A DNA stretch of 64,000 nt from CAMDBL01 sp964498125 (GCA_964498125.1 CAZCGE010000051.1:14794-78793); one strand, 5' to 3'; positions 36,669 to 45,359 are shown, numbered from the stretch's first letter. Numbers and translations are program-made. Notes: generated by a model not told the origin, from the letters alone.

Positions 36669-37637
36669 ATGACACGACTGTCGACGTTGGCACTTGCCGC
36701 GGCCGCGGCAGTGATGCTGGCCTGGCCGGCGGCGGCGCAGGACTATCCCACGCGATCGGTGCGCATCGTCGTGCCATTCGCGGCTGGCGGGCCGGCGGAC
36801 TTGTTTGCGCGCGTACTGGCGCAGCATCTGTCAGACGCGCTGAAACAGTCGTTCGTGGTCGAGGATCGGCCCGGCGCCGGCTCGGTCATCGGCACCGGCG
36901 AAGTGGCGAAAGCACCAGCCGATGGCTACACGCTGCTGATGATGTCGAATACGCACACGACGAACGAGTCGCTGCTGCCCAACAAGCCCTATCAGCTGAT
37001 GCGCGATTTCGCGCCTGTGGCCGGCGTCAATTCCTCCGATCTGGTGCTGGTGGTGCACCCCTCGGTGCCGGCCAAGACGCTGCGGGAGTTCATTGCGCTG
37101 GCGAAGTCCGAGCCAGGCAAGCTCAACTACGCGTCATCTGGGCCGGGCACGCCCTATCACATGGCCGGCGAGCTGTTCAAATCGATGAGCGGCACGAACA
37201 TCGTGCACGTACCCTACAAGGGCAGCTCGGGCGCGCGCAACGACATCGTCGGCGGTCACGTGCAAATGATGTTCGATGCCGTCACGACCATGGCGACGAT
37301 GGCCAAGGCCGGCCAGGTGCGCGCACTCGCCACCAGCGGCAAGGCGCGCACGGCGGTGCTGCCCGACGTGCCGACCGTGGCCGAGGCCGGCGTGCCCGGC
37401 TACGAGTCCACCATCTGGCTCGGCGTGATGGCGCCGGCGGGCACGCCCAAGCCGGTGATCGACAAGCTCAATGCCGAGATCAACAAAATCCTGGCGCGCG
37501 ACGACATCAGGAAGACCTGGGGCGAGCAGGGTGCCGAGACCATGCTCCTGTCGCCAGCCGCGTTCGACAGCCACCTCAAGGCCGACATCGAGAAATGGGC
37601 CAAGGTGGTGAAGGACGCCAATATCAAGGTGCAGTGA
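36669..37637 (+). CDS. Bug/TctC-family tripartite tricarboxylate receptor (orphan)
   Basis: 322 residues from ATG 36669, with a perfect AGGAGG at 6-nt spacing. Signal peptide MTRLSTLALAAAAAVMLAWP cleaved after AAAQ. Core Bug motifs: RIVVPFAAGGPADLFARVLAQHL, VEDRPGAGSVIGTGEVAKAPADGYTLL, NYASSGPGTPYHMAGELFK, VPYKGSSGARNDIVGGHVQMMFD. Bug receptors bind carboxylated metabolites; most, like this one, are not next to a TctAB permease. Confidence 0.93.
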   Translation: MTRLSTLALAAAAAVMLAWPAAAQDYPTRSVRIVVPFAAGGPADLFARVLAQHLSDALKQSFVVEDRPGAGSVIGTGEVAKAPADGYTLLMMSNTHTTNESLLPNKPYQLMRDFAPVAGVNSSDLVLVVHPSVPAKTLREFIALAKSEPGKLNYASSGPGTPYHMAGELFKSMSGTNIVHVPYKGSSGARNDIVGGHVQMMFDAVTTMATMAKAGQVRALATSGKARTAVLPDVPTVAEAGVPGYESTIWLGVMAPAGTPKPVIDKLNAEINKILARDDIRKTWGEQGAETMLLSPAAFDSHLKADIEKWAKVVKDANIKVQ

Positions 37638-37648
37638 GCGTATTGCAC

Positions 37649-37686
37649 TTGAAATAAGTCACCCATTGGGGCATATAATTGTGGCG
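37649..37686 (+). promoter_or_regulatory. Promoter of a leaderless transcript
   Basis: TTGAAA (37649-37654), a 19-nt spacer and a perfect TATAAT (37674-37679). Exactly seven bases separate the -10 from the ATG at 37687, so transcription should start at or next to the start codon. Confidence 0.6.
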
Positions 37687-38031
37687 ATGCGCTGGACGCG
37701 TGCCGACTTCGGGGCCAGTGAGATCGCGATAGTGGAGGCGGAGCATCCGGTGCTCGCCTGCACGATCCTGACGCCAGCCGGTGTCGTGTCGATCATGGCG
37801 GAGGCCAGCGAGAGCGAGGATGGTGCCACGCTCCTGTTGCGCAAGGCGCACATCGAGGGACCCGGCGCAAATATCCTCGGTGTCGCCAACGTGAGAGTGC
37901 TGGCCGAGGTGGTGATGAAGAGGATGGGATATGACGTCGTCGAGATTGAGGGAGCGCCTCGCACGACTGGGGCCAATCCGGGACATCGACCGCGTTACCG
38001 GTTCGCCCGCCGTCGCGCATCTGAGCTGTGA
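37687..38031 (+). CDS. Uncharacterised protein, first gene of an XRE module
   Basis: 114 residues from ATG 37687 (MRWTRADFGASEIAIVEAEH). No ribosome site, but the ATG sits seven bases after a TATAAT box, which suggests a leaderless mRNA. The sequence looks alpha/beta and ends in a basic Arg-rich tail (HRPRYRFARRRASEL). I do not recognise the family. It overlaps the XRE gene by 101 bases in another frame, a long overlap typical of tight toxin-antitoxin or regulator pairs. A toxin role is a guess from context. Confidence 0.6.
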   Translation: MRWTRADFGASEIAIVEAEHPVLACTILTPAGVVSIMAEASESEDGATLLLRKAHIEGPGANILGVANVRVLAEVVMKRMGYDVVEIEGAPRTTGANPGHRPRYRFARRRASEL

Positions 38032-38431
38032 CGACCGTGCCGCCGTGAAGGCGGTGTCGGCGACCCGGGAGCTGGCACGCCGCGGGCTTTCGTTGCTGCG
38101 CGCCAAGCGGACGGTCGAGGCCGTGCTGGAGCTCGGCTTTACCGCCATCCGGCTGCCGGCGGTCGAGGACCGCGAGACGCTGGCGAAGTCGCTGCGCAAT
38201 GCCGGCATCAGTGTCGGCTTTGTTGTCGACGACCTGGTCGACGTGCGCGGCCTGCGCGAGCGCCTCGACCTGACGCGGGAGCAGTTCGCCTGGCGCTTCA
38301 ACCTGTCGATCGACACCGTCGAGAAGTGGGAAAGCGGCGAGCGTGAGCCCGATCGCGCCGCCAACAACTACCTCCGCGTCATCGCCGCCGACCCGGAGTT
38401 GGCGATCAAGGCCCTGGCCGGGGTGGAGTAG
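37931..38431 (+). CDS. XRE-type helix-turn-helix protein with an extra N-terminal domain
   Basis: 166 residues. The C-terminal half is a HigA/XRE-like HTH (LRERLDLTREQFAWRFNLSIDTVEKWESGEREPDRAANNYLRVIAADPELA). The N-terminal about 90 residues (SATRELARRGLSLLRAKRTVEAVLELGFTAIRLPAVEDRETLAKSLRNAGISV) form a compact alpha/beta unit vaguely like the L7/L12 C-terminal domain. It probably binds the leaderless promoter just upstream, and the first part may contact the partner protein. Confidence 0.75.
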   Translation: MTSSRLRERLARLGPIRDIDRVTGSPAVAHLSCDDRAAVKAVSATRELARRGLSLLRAKRTVEAVLELGFTAIRLPAVEDRETLAKSLRNAGISVGFVVDDLVDVRGLRERLDLTREQFAWRFNLSIDTVEKWESGEREPDRAANNYLRVIAADPELAIKALAGVE

Positions 38432-38543
38432 CCATCGTCGGATAGACACTCGCCTGCGCGAGGGCAAGCTCCGGAGACCCGACATGTGCCCGCGCCGAGA
38501 ATTGTCGGCCGTGGTCCAGCGTCGACCCAAGCTCGGCCGACAG

Positions 38544-39317
38544 TCAAGAGATGGTCACGCCGCTGTCGACGGAGAGGATCTGTCCGGTCGTGATGGCCGA
38601 CTCGTCGGAGACGAGGTAGACGGCCATGTCGGCGACATGGATGGGCAGGCCCAACCCGAGCAGGTGGGAGTCGGCCAGCTGCTTCAGGCTGGGATTGATG
38701 TCGATCAGTCGCTTGACGCGATCCGTCAGTGTCGCCGACGGCGCGATGGCGTTCACCCGGATCTTGTGCTTGGCGTAGTCGACCGCCATGGCGCGCGTCA
38801 GCGAGGCGACGCCGCCTTTGGCCGCGCCGTAGCAGGCACGGCCAGGGATCGCCATCAGGGCGAGGTTCGAGGACATGTTGATGACCGAGCCGCCGCCGCG
38901 CGCGATGATGTGGGGCAGACCGACCTTCGAACACAGGAAAGTGCCGAACAGGTCGAGCTTGATGACGCGCCAGAACTCTTCCTCCGACGCCTCGGTCACG
39001 GCGCCATCCTGCGGCGTCGACCCGCCGGCGTTGTTGTGCAGGATGTCGAGGCCGCCGAAGCGGCGCACGGTCTCCGCGAATGCCGCGGTAACGCTGGTCT
39101 TGTCGGTTACGTCGCAATGAATGAAGTGTGTATCGCCGCCCGCGTTGCCGGCCTTGTCGCGCGCGGAGGCGGCGGCGGCTTCGCCGAACTCCCGATTGAT
39201 CTCGGCGATCGCGACTTTGGCGCCTTCCTCGACAAAGCGCTCCGCCGTCGCGCGGCCGATGCCGCCGCCGGCGCCTGTAATAAAGGCGACTTTTCCTTGC
39301 AGTCTCGGGCCGGGCAT
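38544..39317 (-). CDS. Short-chain dehydrogenase/reductase
   Basis: 257 residues from ATG 39317 (MPGPRLQGKVAFITGAGGGI). Classical SDR: TGAGGGIGRA cofactor loop, NNAGG, catalytic Ser in INMSSN, and Tyr/Lys in YGAAKGG. The acidic residue at the end of strand 2 (AIAEINREFG) favours NAD(H). The substrate is not evident. It is divergent from the MaoC pair, which would suit a hydroxyacyl-type pathway, but linkage is weak. Confidence 0.88.
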   Translation of the reverse strand: MPGPRLQGKVAFITGAGGGIGRATAERFVEEGAKVAIAEINREFGEAAAASARDKAGNAGGDTHFIHCDVTDKTSVTAAFAETVRRFGGLDILHNNAGGSTPQDGAVTEASEEEFWRVIKLDLFGTFLCSKVGLPHIIARGGGSVINMSSNLALMAIPGRACYGAAKGGVASLTRAMAVDYAKHKIRVNAIAPSATLTDRVKRLIDINPSLKQLADSHLLGLGLPIHVADMAVYLVSDESAITTGQILSVDSGVTIS

Positions 39318-39490
39318 GGCGCTGCTCCTGGATGGTCGGCTTTTGGGTCCGCAAGTGTTTAGCAGACATCTCGAGGCGAAAGAACCCGGCGGGAGGGCTG
39401 TGGCGGCATGCGGGCTCGGGCATTGACGTTGACTGGGGCTTTCCCTTATCTCCCGCCTCGACCCACGCTCCGACACCTGAGGCATTTCGA

Positions 39491-39979
39491 ATGGCACCAC
39501 AACCGCCCGCCGCCCCCGATGGCATTTGGCACTGGGAGGACATCAATCCCGGTGACGTGTTCGAACTGGGCAAATCCGTCATGACCAGGGACGAATTGCT
39601 GGCGTTCGGGCGCACCTTTGATCCGCAGCCGCATCACGTTGACGAAGCGGCGGCGCAGGCCTCCATGTTCGGCCAGTTGTTCGCCTCGGGCTGGCACTCC
39701 TGCTGCCTGCTGATGCGGCAGATGTGCGACGGCCTGCTCAACAAGTCGACGAGCCTCGGCGCCGGCGGCATCGAGGACGTGAGGTTCATGAAGCCGGTGT
39801 TCATCGGTGACGAATTGATGGGCAAGGCGACCTGCAAGGGCAAGCGGGCGCTGAATTCCAAGCCCGACGTCGGCACCATCCACTTGCTGATGGAGCTTGC
39901 CAACCAGCGCGGCGAAGCGGTGCTCGCCTGGGAATGCCACCAGTTCATGCGCCGTCGTCATCCCGGAGCGCCGACATGA
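39491..39979 (+). CDS. MaoC-like dehydratase, first of a pair
   Basis: 162 residues from ATG 39491 (MAPQPPAAPDGIWHWEDINP). Hot-dog fold: GRTFDPQPHHVDEAAAQASMFGQLFASGWHS carries the hydratase 2 motif, with Asp (FDPQP) and His (HHVDE) as the catalytic pair. It overlaps the next MaoC gene by 4 bases. MaoC/R-hydratases add water to enoyl thioesters; tandem halves can form a two-subunit enzyme. Confidence 0.87.
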   Translation: MAPQPPAAPDGIWHWEDINPGDVFELGKSVMTRDELLAFGRTFDPQPHHVDEAAAQASMFGQLFASGWHSCCLLMRQMCDGLLNKSTSLGAGGIEDVRFMKPVFIGDELMGKATCKGKRALNSKPDVGTIHLLMELANQRGEAVLAWECHQFMRRRHPGAPT

Positions 39980-40467
39980 GCAACTATTTCGAGGATGTAC
40001 CGGTCGGCGTCACGGTCGAGCTCGGCCAGACCGTGTTCCATCGCGAGGACATTCTGGCGTTTGCCGGCAAGTTCGATCCGCAGCCCTTCCACCTCGACGA
40101 GGAGGCGGCGAAAAAATCGCTGTTCGGCGGGCTGTGCGCCTCGGGCTGGCACACGGCGGCGATGTGGCTGCGCCACAACATCGACCACCGCAATCGCATC
40201 AACAGCCAGATCGTCTATCGTGGCGGCAAGCTGGCGAAATGGGGCCCCTCCCCCGGCTTCGAGAAGATCCGCTGGCTGAAGCCCGTGTTCGTCGGCGACA
40301 CCATCCGCTACACCCAGCGCGTGCGCGACAAGATCGAAAGCAAGTCGCGCCCGACGCTCGGTTTGGTGGTGGCCGACAACGAGGGCTACAACCAGCACGG
40401 CGAGCTGGTATTCTCCGTCGTCAGCAAAATCTTCGTGGAACGGCGGAACCCAGGGCTCGCGGCGTAG
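39976..40467 (+). CDS. MaoC-like dehydratase, second of a pair
   Basis: 163 residues (MSNYFEDVPVGVTVELGQTV). Same hot-dog fold and motif as the first gene (GKFDPQPFHLDEEAAKKSLFGGLCASGWHTA). Being adjacent, similar and overlapping by ATGA, the two likely arose by duplication and may form a heteromeric enzyme. Confidence 0.87.
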   Translation: MSNYFEDVPVGVTVELGQTVFHREDILAFAGKFDPQPFHLDEEAAKKSLFGGLCASGWHTAAMWLRHNIDHRNRINSQIVYRGGKLAKWGPSPGFEKIRWLKPVFVGDTIRYTQRVRDKIESKSRPTLGLVVADNEGYNQHGELVFSVVSKIFVERRNPGLAA

Positions 40468-40524
40468 GTAGGAGTGAGCGGAGGATGGCGGTCAGGCCGT
40501 CCGCGGCGAGGTCCGACACACTGC

Positions 40525-41832
40525 TCACACCAGCCCCACCGCCCGTGCCGCCAACGCCAATCCGCCGCACACCAGCAGCGTCTCGATGATATTGCGGTGC
40601 AGACGGAACGTCAAAACGATCGCCATGGCCGACAGCGCCACCGCCAGCCAGTTGAGCGCCGTCAGGTCGGGCAGATAGACCTTCAGCGGCCCGAACCAGC
40701 GCTCCTTGGCCGAGGGCGACAGCACGTCGATGGCGAAGGTCACGGTCAGGTTGAGGATGACGCCAACCACGGCCGCCGTCACGGCCGCCAGGGCCGCCTT
40801 AAGGCGTGGTTCCGAATGCAGTCTTTCGATGTAGGGCGCGCCGACGAAGATCCACAGGAAGCACGGCGCGAATGTCGCCCAGGTGGTGGTGGCGGCGCCG
40901 AGCGCGCCCATCAGCCAGGGATCACCGCCGCCGAGCCGCATGGCGCCGAGAAAGCCGACAAATTGCGTCACCAAGATCAGCGGCCCCGGCGTCGTCTCGG
41001 CAAGGCCCAGCGCGTCGACCATCTCCAGCTTGTCGACCCAGCCGTAGTCTCGCGGCACCGCCTCGCGCATGTAGGCGAGCACCGCGTAGGCGCCGCCAAA
41101 GGTCACCATGGCGAGTTTGGAGAAGAACCAGCCGATCTGCGCCAGCACGTGGTCGCGGCCATAGATCCAGGCGAGCCCGAACAGCGGCAGCACCCAGATC
41201 GCCAACCAGACAGCCGCGGTGGTCAAGGTTCGCGAGAACGGCACTGCAACCTCGACCCCCGCGACACTCGGCGTCGACGCGCCAAGACCGCGCCAGAAGC
41301 CGAACAGCGCCGCCGCCAGCACGATCACCGGGAACGGCACCGCGAACAGATAGATGGCGATGAAGGCGAGGCCCGCCAGCGCCCAGTCGACGTTGCCTTT
41401 CAACGCGCGCCTGGCGATGCGCAGCAGCGCCTCCAGCACCACGGCCAGCACAGCCGCCTTCACCCCGGTCAGCACCGCCTCCGCCATCGGCAGCTTGCCC
41501 CAGGCGGCATACAGCATCGACAGCACCAACATCATCAGTGCGCCCGGCAGCACGAACAACAGCCCGGCCGCCAATCCGCCTTTCAAGCCGTGCAGCCGCC
41601 AGCCGACATAGGTGGCGAGCTGCATCGCTTCGGGACCAGGCAGCAGCATGCAGAAGTTGAGCGCGTGCAGATAGCGTTGCTCGTCGATCCACTGGCGCGT
41701 CTCGACCAGCTCCTTGTGCATCATCGCGATCTGCCCGGCCGGACCACCGAAGGACAGCAGTCCGATCCGGAGCCACACCTTGAGGGCCTCGGCGAAAGTC
41801 GGCGTCGGTATCTCTGGTTGCGCATCATTCAT
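40525..41832 (-). CDS. chrA: Chromate efflux transporter
   Basis: 435 residues from ATG 41832, with GGGGAGG upstream. CHR superfamily, two homologous halves of about six helices. The first half has KVWLRIGLLSFGGPAGQIAMMHKELV and the second QIGWFFSKLAMVTFGGAYAVLAYMREA, both with the FGGP/FGGAY signature. ChrA exports chromate across the inner membrane. It follows chrB by 12 bases. Confidence 0.95.
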   Translation of the reverse strand: MNDAQPEIPTPTFAEALKVWLRIGLLSFGGPAGQIAMMHKELVETRQWIDEQRYLHALNFCMLLPGPEAMQLATYVGWRLHGLKGGLAAGLLFVLPGALMMLVLSMLYAAWGKLPMAEAVLTGVKAAVLAVVLEALLRIARRALKGNVDWALAGLAFIAIYLFAVPFPVIVLAAALFGFWRGLGASTPSVAGVEVAVPFSRTLTTAAVWLAIWVLPLFGLAWIYGRDHVLAQIGWFFSKLAMVTFGGAYAVLAYMREAVPRDYGWVDKLEMVDALGLAETTPGPLILVTQFVGFLGAMRLGGGDPWLMGALGAATTTWATFAPCFLWIFVGAPYIERLHSEPRLKAALAAVTAAVVGVILNLTVTFAIDVLSPSAKERWFGPLKVYLPDLTALNWLAVALSAMAIVLTFRLHRNIIETLLVCGGLALAARAVGLV

Positions 41833-41844
41833 GTCCGCCTCCCC

Positions 41845-42660
41845 TCAAGCCTTCTTCACGGGCCAATTGTGCGTCTCGCCGGTCGCCAGCCTATGCCAGG
41901 CATAGAGCGCGTCATAGACGGGAAAGCCGCGCGCCAGCGCCGCGTGATCATCCCCGCCCGACTGTGCCGAGATGCCGAGCGAGACGGCCAGCAGGCCGGC
42001 AGCCTCCGGCGCAAGATCGAGCCGGGCCGTATCGGCGCCACGCACGATCAGTGCCAGCGCGTCGAGGTGCGGGTCCCTCAGTCCGAAGTCGCGGATCAGT
42101 GTGTCGAAGGTGCACAGCGGCCCATCGTGCGTGAAAGCGGCGCCTTCGATGTCATAAGCGATTCCGCCATTCTCCTCGGCGACCTTCAAAACGTGTGCCG
42201 GCTCGACGAACTGAAAAATGGCGTCACGATCGATGAAGCGGCTGATCAGCCAAGGGCAGGCGATGCGATCGATCTTGGGGCGCACGCGCGTCACCCAGCG
42301 CGAGGCTGCGGCTTCGTCGCGGCGCGGCAGCGCACCCTTCAGGATCGTCGGATGGCCCGCCTTGGCCCAGTGCTCGAAGCCACCTTCCAGAACACGGACG
42401 TCACGGCCCATCGCCCGCAATTCGGCGGCGGCGAGCTGGCTGACGTTGTGGCCATGCACGCAATAGACGACATGCGGGCGCGCCGGCTCGATATCCCGGC
42501 CCCAGACCCGCGTTGTCAGGTGGTCGCGCCAACGCGCGGCCGGCAACGCGCGCTCGGATTGATCATACGCGGCGCGCCGGCGCACATCAATGAGCACCGG
42601 TGCATCGGCCGAGCCGAGCGTGCGTGACAGGTCGTCTGCTGAAATAAAAAAATCGCCCAT
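41845..42660 (-). CDS. chrB: ChrB-type chromate resistance regulator with an N-terminal rhodanese domain
   Basis: 271 residues from ATG 42660 (MGDFFISADDLSRTLGSADA), with GGAGG 6 nt upstream. Residues about 1-105 are a rhodanese domain with the loop Cys in VVYCVHGHNVSQLAA. The rest is the ChrB C-terminal domain (RVRPKIDRIACPWLISRFIDRDA, FVEPAHVLKVAEENGGIAYDIEGAAFTHDG). ChrB is a chromate-responsive regulator in other bacteria; the rhodanese may alter the metal response. Confidence 0.9.
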   Translation of the reverse strand: MGDFFISADDLSRTLGSADAPVLIDVRRRAAYDQSERALPAARWRDHLTTRVWGRDIEPARPHVVYCVHGHNVSQLAAAELRAMGRDVRVLEGGFEHWAKAGHPTILKGALPRRDEAAASRWVTRVRPKIDRIACPWLISRFIDRDAIFQFVEPAHVLKVAEENGGIAYDIEGAAFTHDGPLCTFDTLIRDFGLRDPHLDALALIVRGADTARLDLAPEAAGLLAVSLGISAQSGGDDHAALARGFPVYDALYAWHRLATGETHNWPVKKA

Positions 42661-42739
42661 TTGCGCCTCCAACATCTTCGGAGATCGGCGCTTGGGCGAT
42701 GGCCTGACGGGGCGGCCGCGTGATGCCCCGTGGCCAAGG

Positions 42740-42768
42740 CGTATAGTCCATTGCAGTGCGCTGCACAA
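42740..42768 (-). promoter_or_regulatory. chrBA promoter with an internal inverted repeat
   Basis: On the minus strand, TTGTGC (42763-42768), 17 nt, TATACG (42740-42745), about 80 bases before the chrB start. The inverted repeat TGCAG-TGCG-CTGCA (42752-42765) lies in the spacer, as expected for a repressor site. The binder could be ChrB itself. Confidence 0.5.
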
Positions 42769-42858
42769 CAACAAATTGTGGAAAACCGGCAGCCTTCGCA
42801 CCTGCCACATGACTTTGCGACGCTAAGCATTCGGCTCTCCCGACAAGGAGTGTCCGCA

Positions 42859-43116
42859 ATGCGCGCGTCCATCGGCCGTAATCTCGCCAGCGACGACATC
42901 ACGAAGGCGCAGATCGAACGTCTCGCCAGAAACCTGATCGACCGGTCGCCGGACGAGTTGTCTGGCATTGCCGAGAGCAATCCCGCGCTGGTGCGTGAAT
43001 GGGTCACGGAGATGCGGCAGCGCCGCGAAGTCCTCGAGGCCGAAGTGCTGGCCCTCGACGCCGCCCTGCATCGCCTGCTCAGCGTACGAACCAGCCGTGG
43101 CCGGACCGCGGCGTGA
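42859..43116 (+). CDS. Small helical hypothetical protein
   Basis: 85 residues from ATG 42859 (MRASIGRNLASDDITKAQIE), with AAGGAG 8 nt upstream. Mostly helical and charged (DRSPDELSGIAESNPALVREWVTEMRQRREVLEAEVLALDAALHRLL), with a coiled-coil-like second half and no known family. It is divergent from chrB. Confidence 0.6.
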   Translation: MRASIGRNLASDDITKAQIERLARNLIDRSPDELSGIAESNPALVREWVTEMRQRREVLEAEVLALDAALHRLLSVRTSRGRTAA

Positions 43117-43220
43117 CCACTGGCTCAGTAGCGTAGGTCGGGTTGAGCGAGACGCCGTCATGCCGGAGGCATGCAACGGAACAGCCGAGAGAGGCCCGAC
43201 AGCGTGGCTGAATGCTACCC

Positions 43221-44045
43221 TCAGCCCGCCAGCTCGCGCCCACGGCGTTCGGCGGCGGCCACGGCCCGGGTCATCAGCGCCTGCAATCCATCCGCTCCCA
43301 TCAGCACGTCGAGCGCGGCAGCCGTCGTGCCGCCTGGCGAGGTGACGTTCTTGCGCAGCGTTGCCGGATCGAGGCCGGACTGGCGCAGCAATTCACCCGA
43401 ACCCGACACCGTATGATCAGCGAGCTTGCGCGCAAGTCCCGCATCCAGGCCGACCGCACGACCGGCCTCGGCAAGGCATTCGGCCAGCAGGAAGACATAG
43501 GCCGGCCCCGAGCCCGACACCGCCGTGACAGCATCGATCAACCGCTCCTCGGCCACCCAGTCCACTTCGCCGACCGTCGACAGCAGATCGCTCACCAGGT
43601 TCCGCTGCGCGGCGCTGGTGTGCTGATTGGCGCAGCAGACCGTGATGCCGCGACCGATGGCGGCCGGCGTGTTGGGCATGGCGCGGATCACGGCGCGACC
43701 CGGCGCCAGATGGCGCTCGAAGCTCGAGATCGTGCGTCCGGCGGCGATCGACAACACCAGCGTCCCGGGTCCGGCCAGCTTGGCGACGGGTGGGAAGACG
43801 GCCTCCATCACCTGCGGCTTCACCGCCATCAGGATCACCGCCGGCGCCGCGCCCTCCTCCCCTAGCGACGCCACAGCTCTGATTTTGTGCCGATCGAGCA
43901 CGGCCTTGACGTCCGCTGGCGGGGCTGGGTCCTGGACGATGACACCGCCCGGTTCCAGACCACGCTGCAGCCAACCCTCGAGCAACGCGCCGCCCATTTT
44001 GCCGGCGCCAACCAGCAGCAACGGGCCGTTCAGCGATAGGGTCAT
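43221..44045 (-). CDS. proC: Pyrroline-5-carboxylate reductase
   Basis: 274 residues from ATG 44045 (MTLSLNGPLLLVGAGKMGGA). Last step of proline synthesis, NADPH-dependent. Rossmann loop VGAGKMGGALLEGW, then AVKPQVMEAVFP, RAMPNTPAAIGRGIT, and the C-terminal signature AVSGSGPAYVFLLAECLAEAG and TSPGGTTAAALD. Complete by family length. Confidence 0.95.
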   Translation of the reverse strand: MTLSLNGPLLLVGAGKMGGALLEGWLQRGLEPGGVIVQDPAPPADVKAVLDRHKIRAVASLGEEGAAPAVILMAVKPQVMEAVFPPVAKLAGPGTLVLSIAAGRTISSFERHLAPGRAVIRAMPNTPAAIGRGITVCCANQHTSAAQRNLVSDLLSTVGEVDWVAEERLIDAVTAVSGSGPAYVFLLAECLAEAGRAVGLDAGLARKLADHTVSGSGELLRQSGLDPATLRKNVTSPGGTTAAALDVLMGADGLQALMTRAVAAAERRGRELAG

Positions 44046-44226
44046 GGGATCAGGCTCCTTGGTTGGCGACAGTCGGGTTTTAGGCCCCGCCAGCAATACC
44101 GTCTACCGTGGCGCATTCGCCCGGCTCCGGCTCCAAATGCACCATTTCCCAAGGCTGCCATAGGCATAGCGGGCGCATTGCGCTATTCCTCTCAACAATC
44201 GTGTAAGGGCGCGTAAGAGGGTGCCA

Positions 44227-45309
44227 ATGACGACCGAAGCCAAAGACCCCGTGACCGTGGCCGTCAATGCGCCGCCACTCGTCAAGGATCGCGGCTATGC
44301 ACTCGATCCCGAGGGCAAGGCCGCCTTGATGACGCCGGCCGCCGGCCCGCTGATCCGTATCCTCTCTGGCCCGACTCTGGCAACCCTCGTCGCCGGCTAC
44401 GAGATGGACAATCAAACCGCGATCACTGCTCAGAAGCACTACCGCCACTTGCACTGGTGCGCGATCATCGCGCGCTATGGCATCATCATTTTAGGTATCC
44501 TCGCGCTCACTTTCGCCCAGAGCCTCAAGTCATGGCTGCACGATGACATCAAGCCGTGGCTCGGCGCGGCACTCATCCTGCAGCTCGTGCTGTTCTTGGC
44601 GGCGCTGTCGATCGGTCTCTACATGCGAGCGACACACCCACTCGAGCGATGGATGCGCCTCAGGGCTTTCGCCGAGGTCAAGCGGCTGGCATTTTTCGAC
44701 TCCGTCATGCGGCGGCAAGAGCCGGCAAAAGCCGGCGAGATCGCCTTTCTGCAGCTCAAGCTCGAATTCATCGTGCGCTACCTGCTCGAGCCGCAACTCG
44801 CCTACTTCAAGGGCCGCGCCAAGGAACTCGGCCGCGGCACCGGTCTTGGCACGGCGAGCCTCGTCATCCTGGGTTTGGTCATCGTCTATACGGTTGGCCA
44901 GCTGGCATTGAGCCTCGCTGTTCAGCTGGCCGTCTATGTGCCACCGTTCCCGTTCGATCCCGAGCTCGCCATGGGGCGCGCCCTGATCGGCGCGGCATTC
45001 GCCGTGCTGCTCGCCACCACGACGCTGTCGCAGATCGACGAGCGCAACGCGTTGCGCTTCAGCCAGACGGCAGAGAACCTGCAGGCCCTGCGGGATCGCA
45101 CCCTCGGTGCGGTCAAACTGGCCGCCGCCAGGGGCGAGGATGCGGTGGTCGTCAGCTTTGTCCGCATCCTCACCGAGCAGGTGGGCTTCGGCGCCGCGGA
45201 CTGGCTGTCGCTGGCCGAACTCGACGCCATCGCCGTGGCGACGCCGCCAGCGCCGCTCGATCCCGATCTGGTGTCCGCACGCCGGTTCCTGGCGGCGTTG
45301 AGCCCGTAA
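44227..45309 (+). CDS. Four-TM membrane protein, possibly SLATT-like
   Basis: 360 residues from ATG 44227 (MTTEAKDPVTVAVNAPP), with AAGAGGG 5 nt upstream. Predicted helices at about 78-98 and 112-133, then 212-238 and 250-268, with a charged helical linker (ERWMRLRAFAEVKRLAFFDSVMRRQ) between the pairs and about 90 residues at the C-terminus. The short W-x-x-x-R-A-x-A-E linker recalls the SLATT pore-forming effector domains, but there is no neighbouring nucleotide-sensing gene. I cannot name a function. Confidence 0.6.
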   Translation: MTTEAKDPVTVAVNAPPLVKDRGYALDPEGKAALMTPAAGPLIRILSGPTLATLVAGYEMDNQTAITAQKHYRHLHWCAIIARYGIIILGILALTFAQSLKSWLHDDIKPWLGAALILQLVLFLAALSIGLYMRATHPLERWMRLRAFAEVKRLAFFDSVMRRQEPAKAGEIAFLQLKLEFIVRYLLEPQLAYFKGRAKELGRGTGLGTASLVILGLVIVYTVGQLALSLAVQLAVYVPPFPFDPELAMGRALIGAAFAVLLATTTLSQIDERNALRFSQTAENLQALRDRTLGAVKLAAARGEDAVVVSFVRILTEQVGFGAADWLSLAELDAIAVATPPAPLDPDLVSARRFLAALSP

Positions 45310-45319
45310 GTGATCGGGT

Positions 45320-45345
45320 GGGGTCAGACCCATGGGTCTGACCCC
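45320..45345. repeat. GGGGTCAG palindromic element, perfect 26-bp copy
   Basis: Arms GGGGTCAGACCC and GGGTCTGACCCC around AT, a perfect palindrome. It sits between two convergent genes, 11 bases after one stop and 15 before the other, where it could serve both as a 3' hairpin. Confidence 0.9.
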
Positions 45346-45359
45346 TTCCGCACACCCGC

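Noticed and set aside
40474..42627. 717-codon plus-strand open frame over chrB-chrA
   Set aside because: Composition is Arg/His/Gln-rich and repetitive, as expected for the antisense of membrane-protein codons; chrA and chrB are unmistakable on the other strand.
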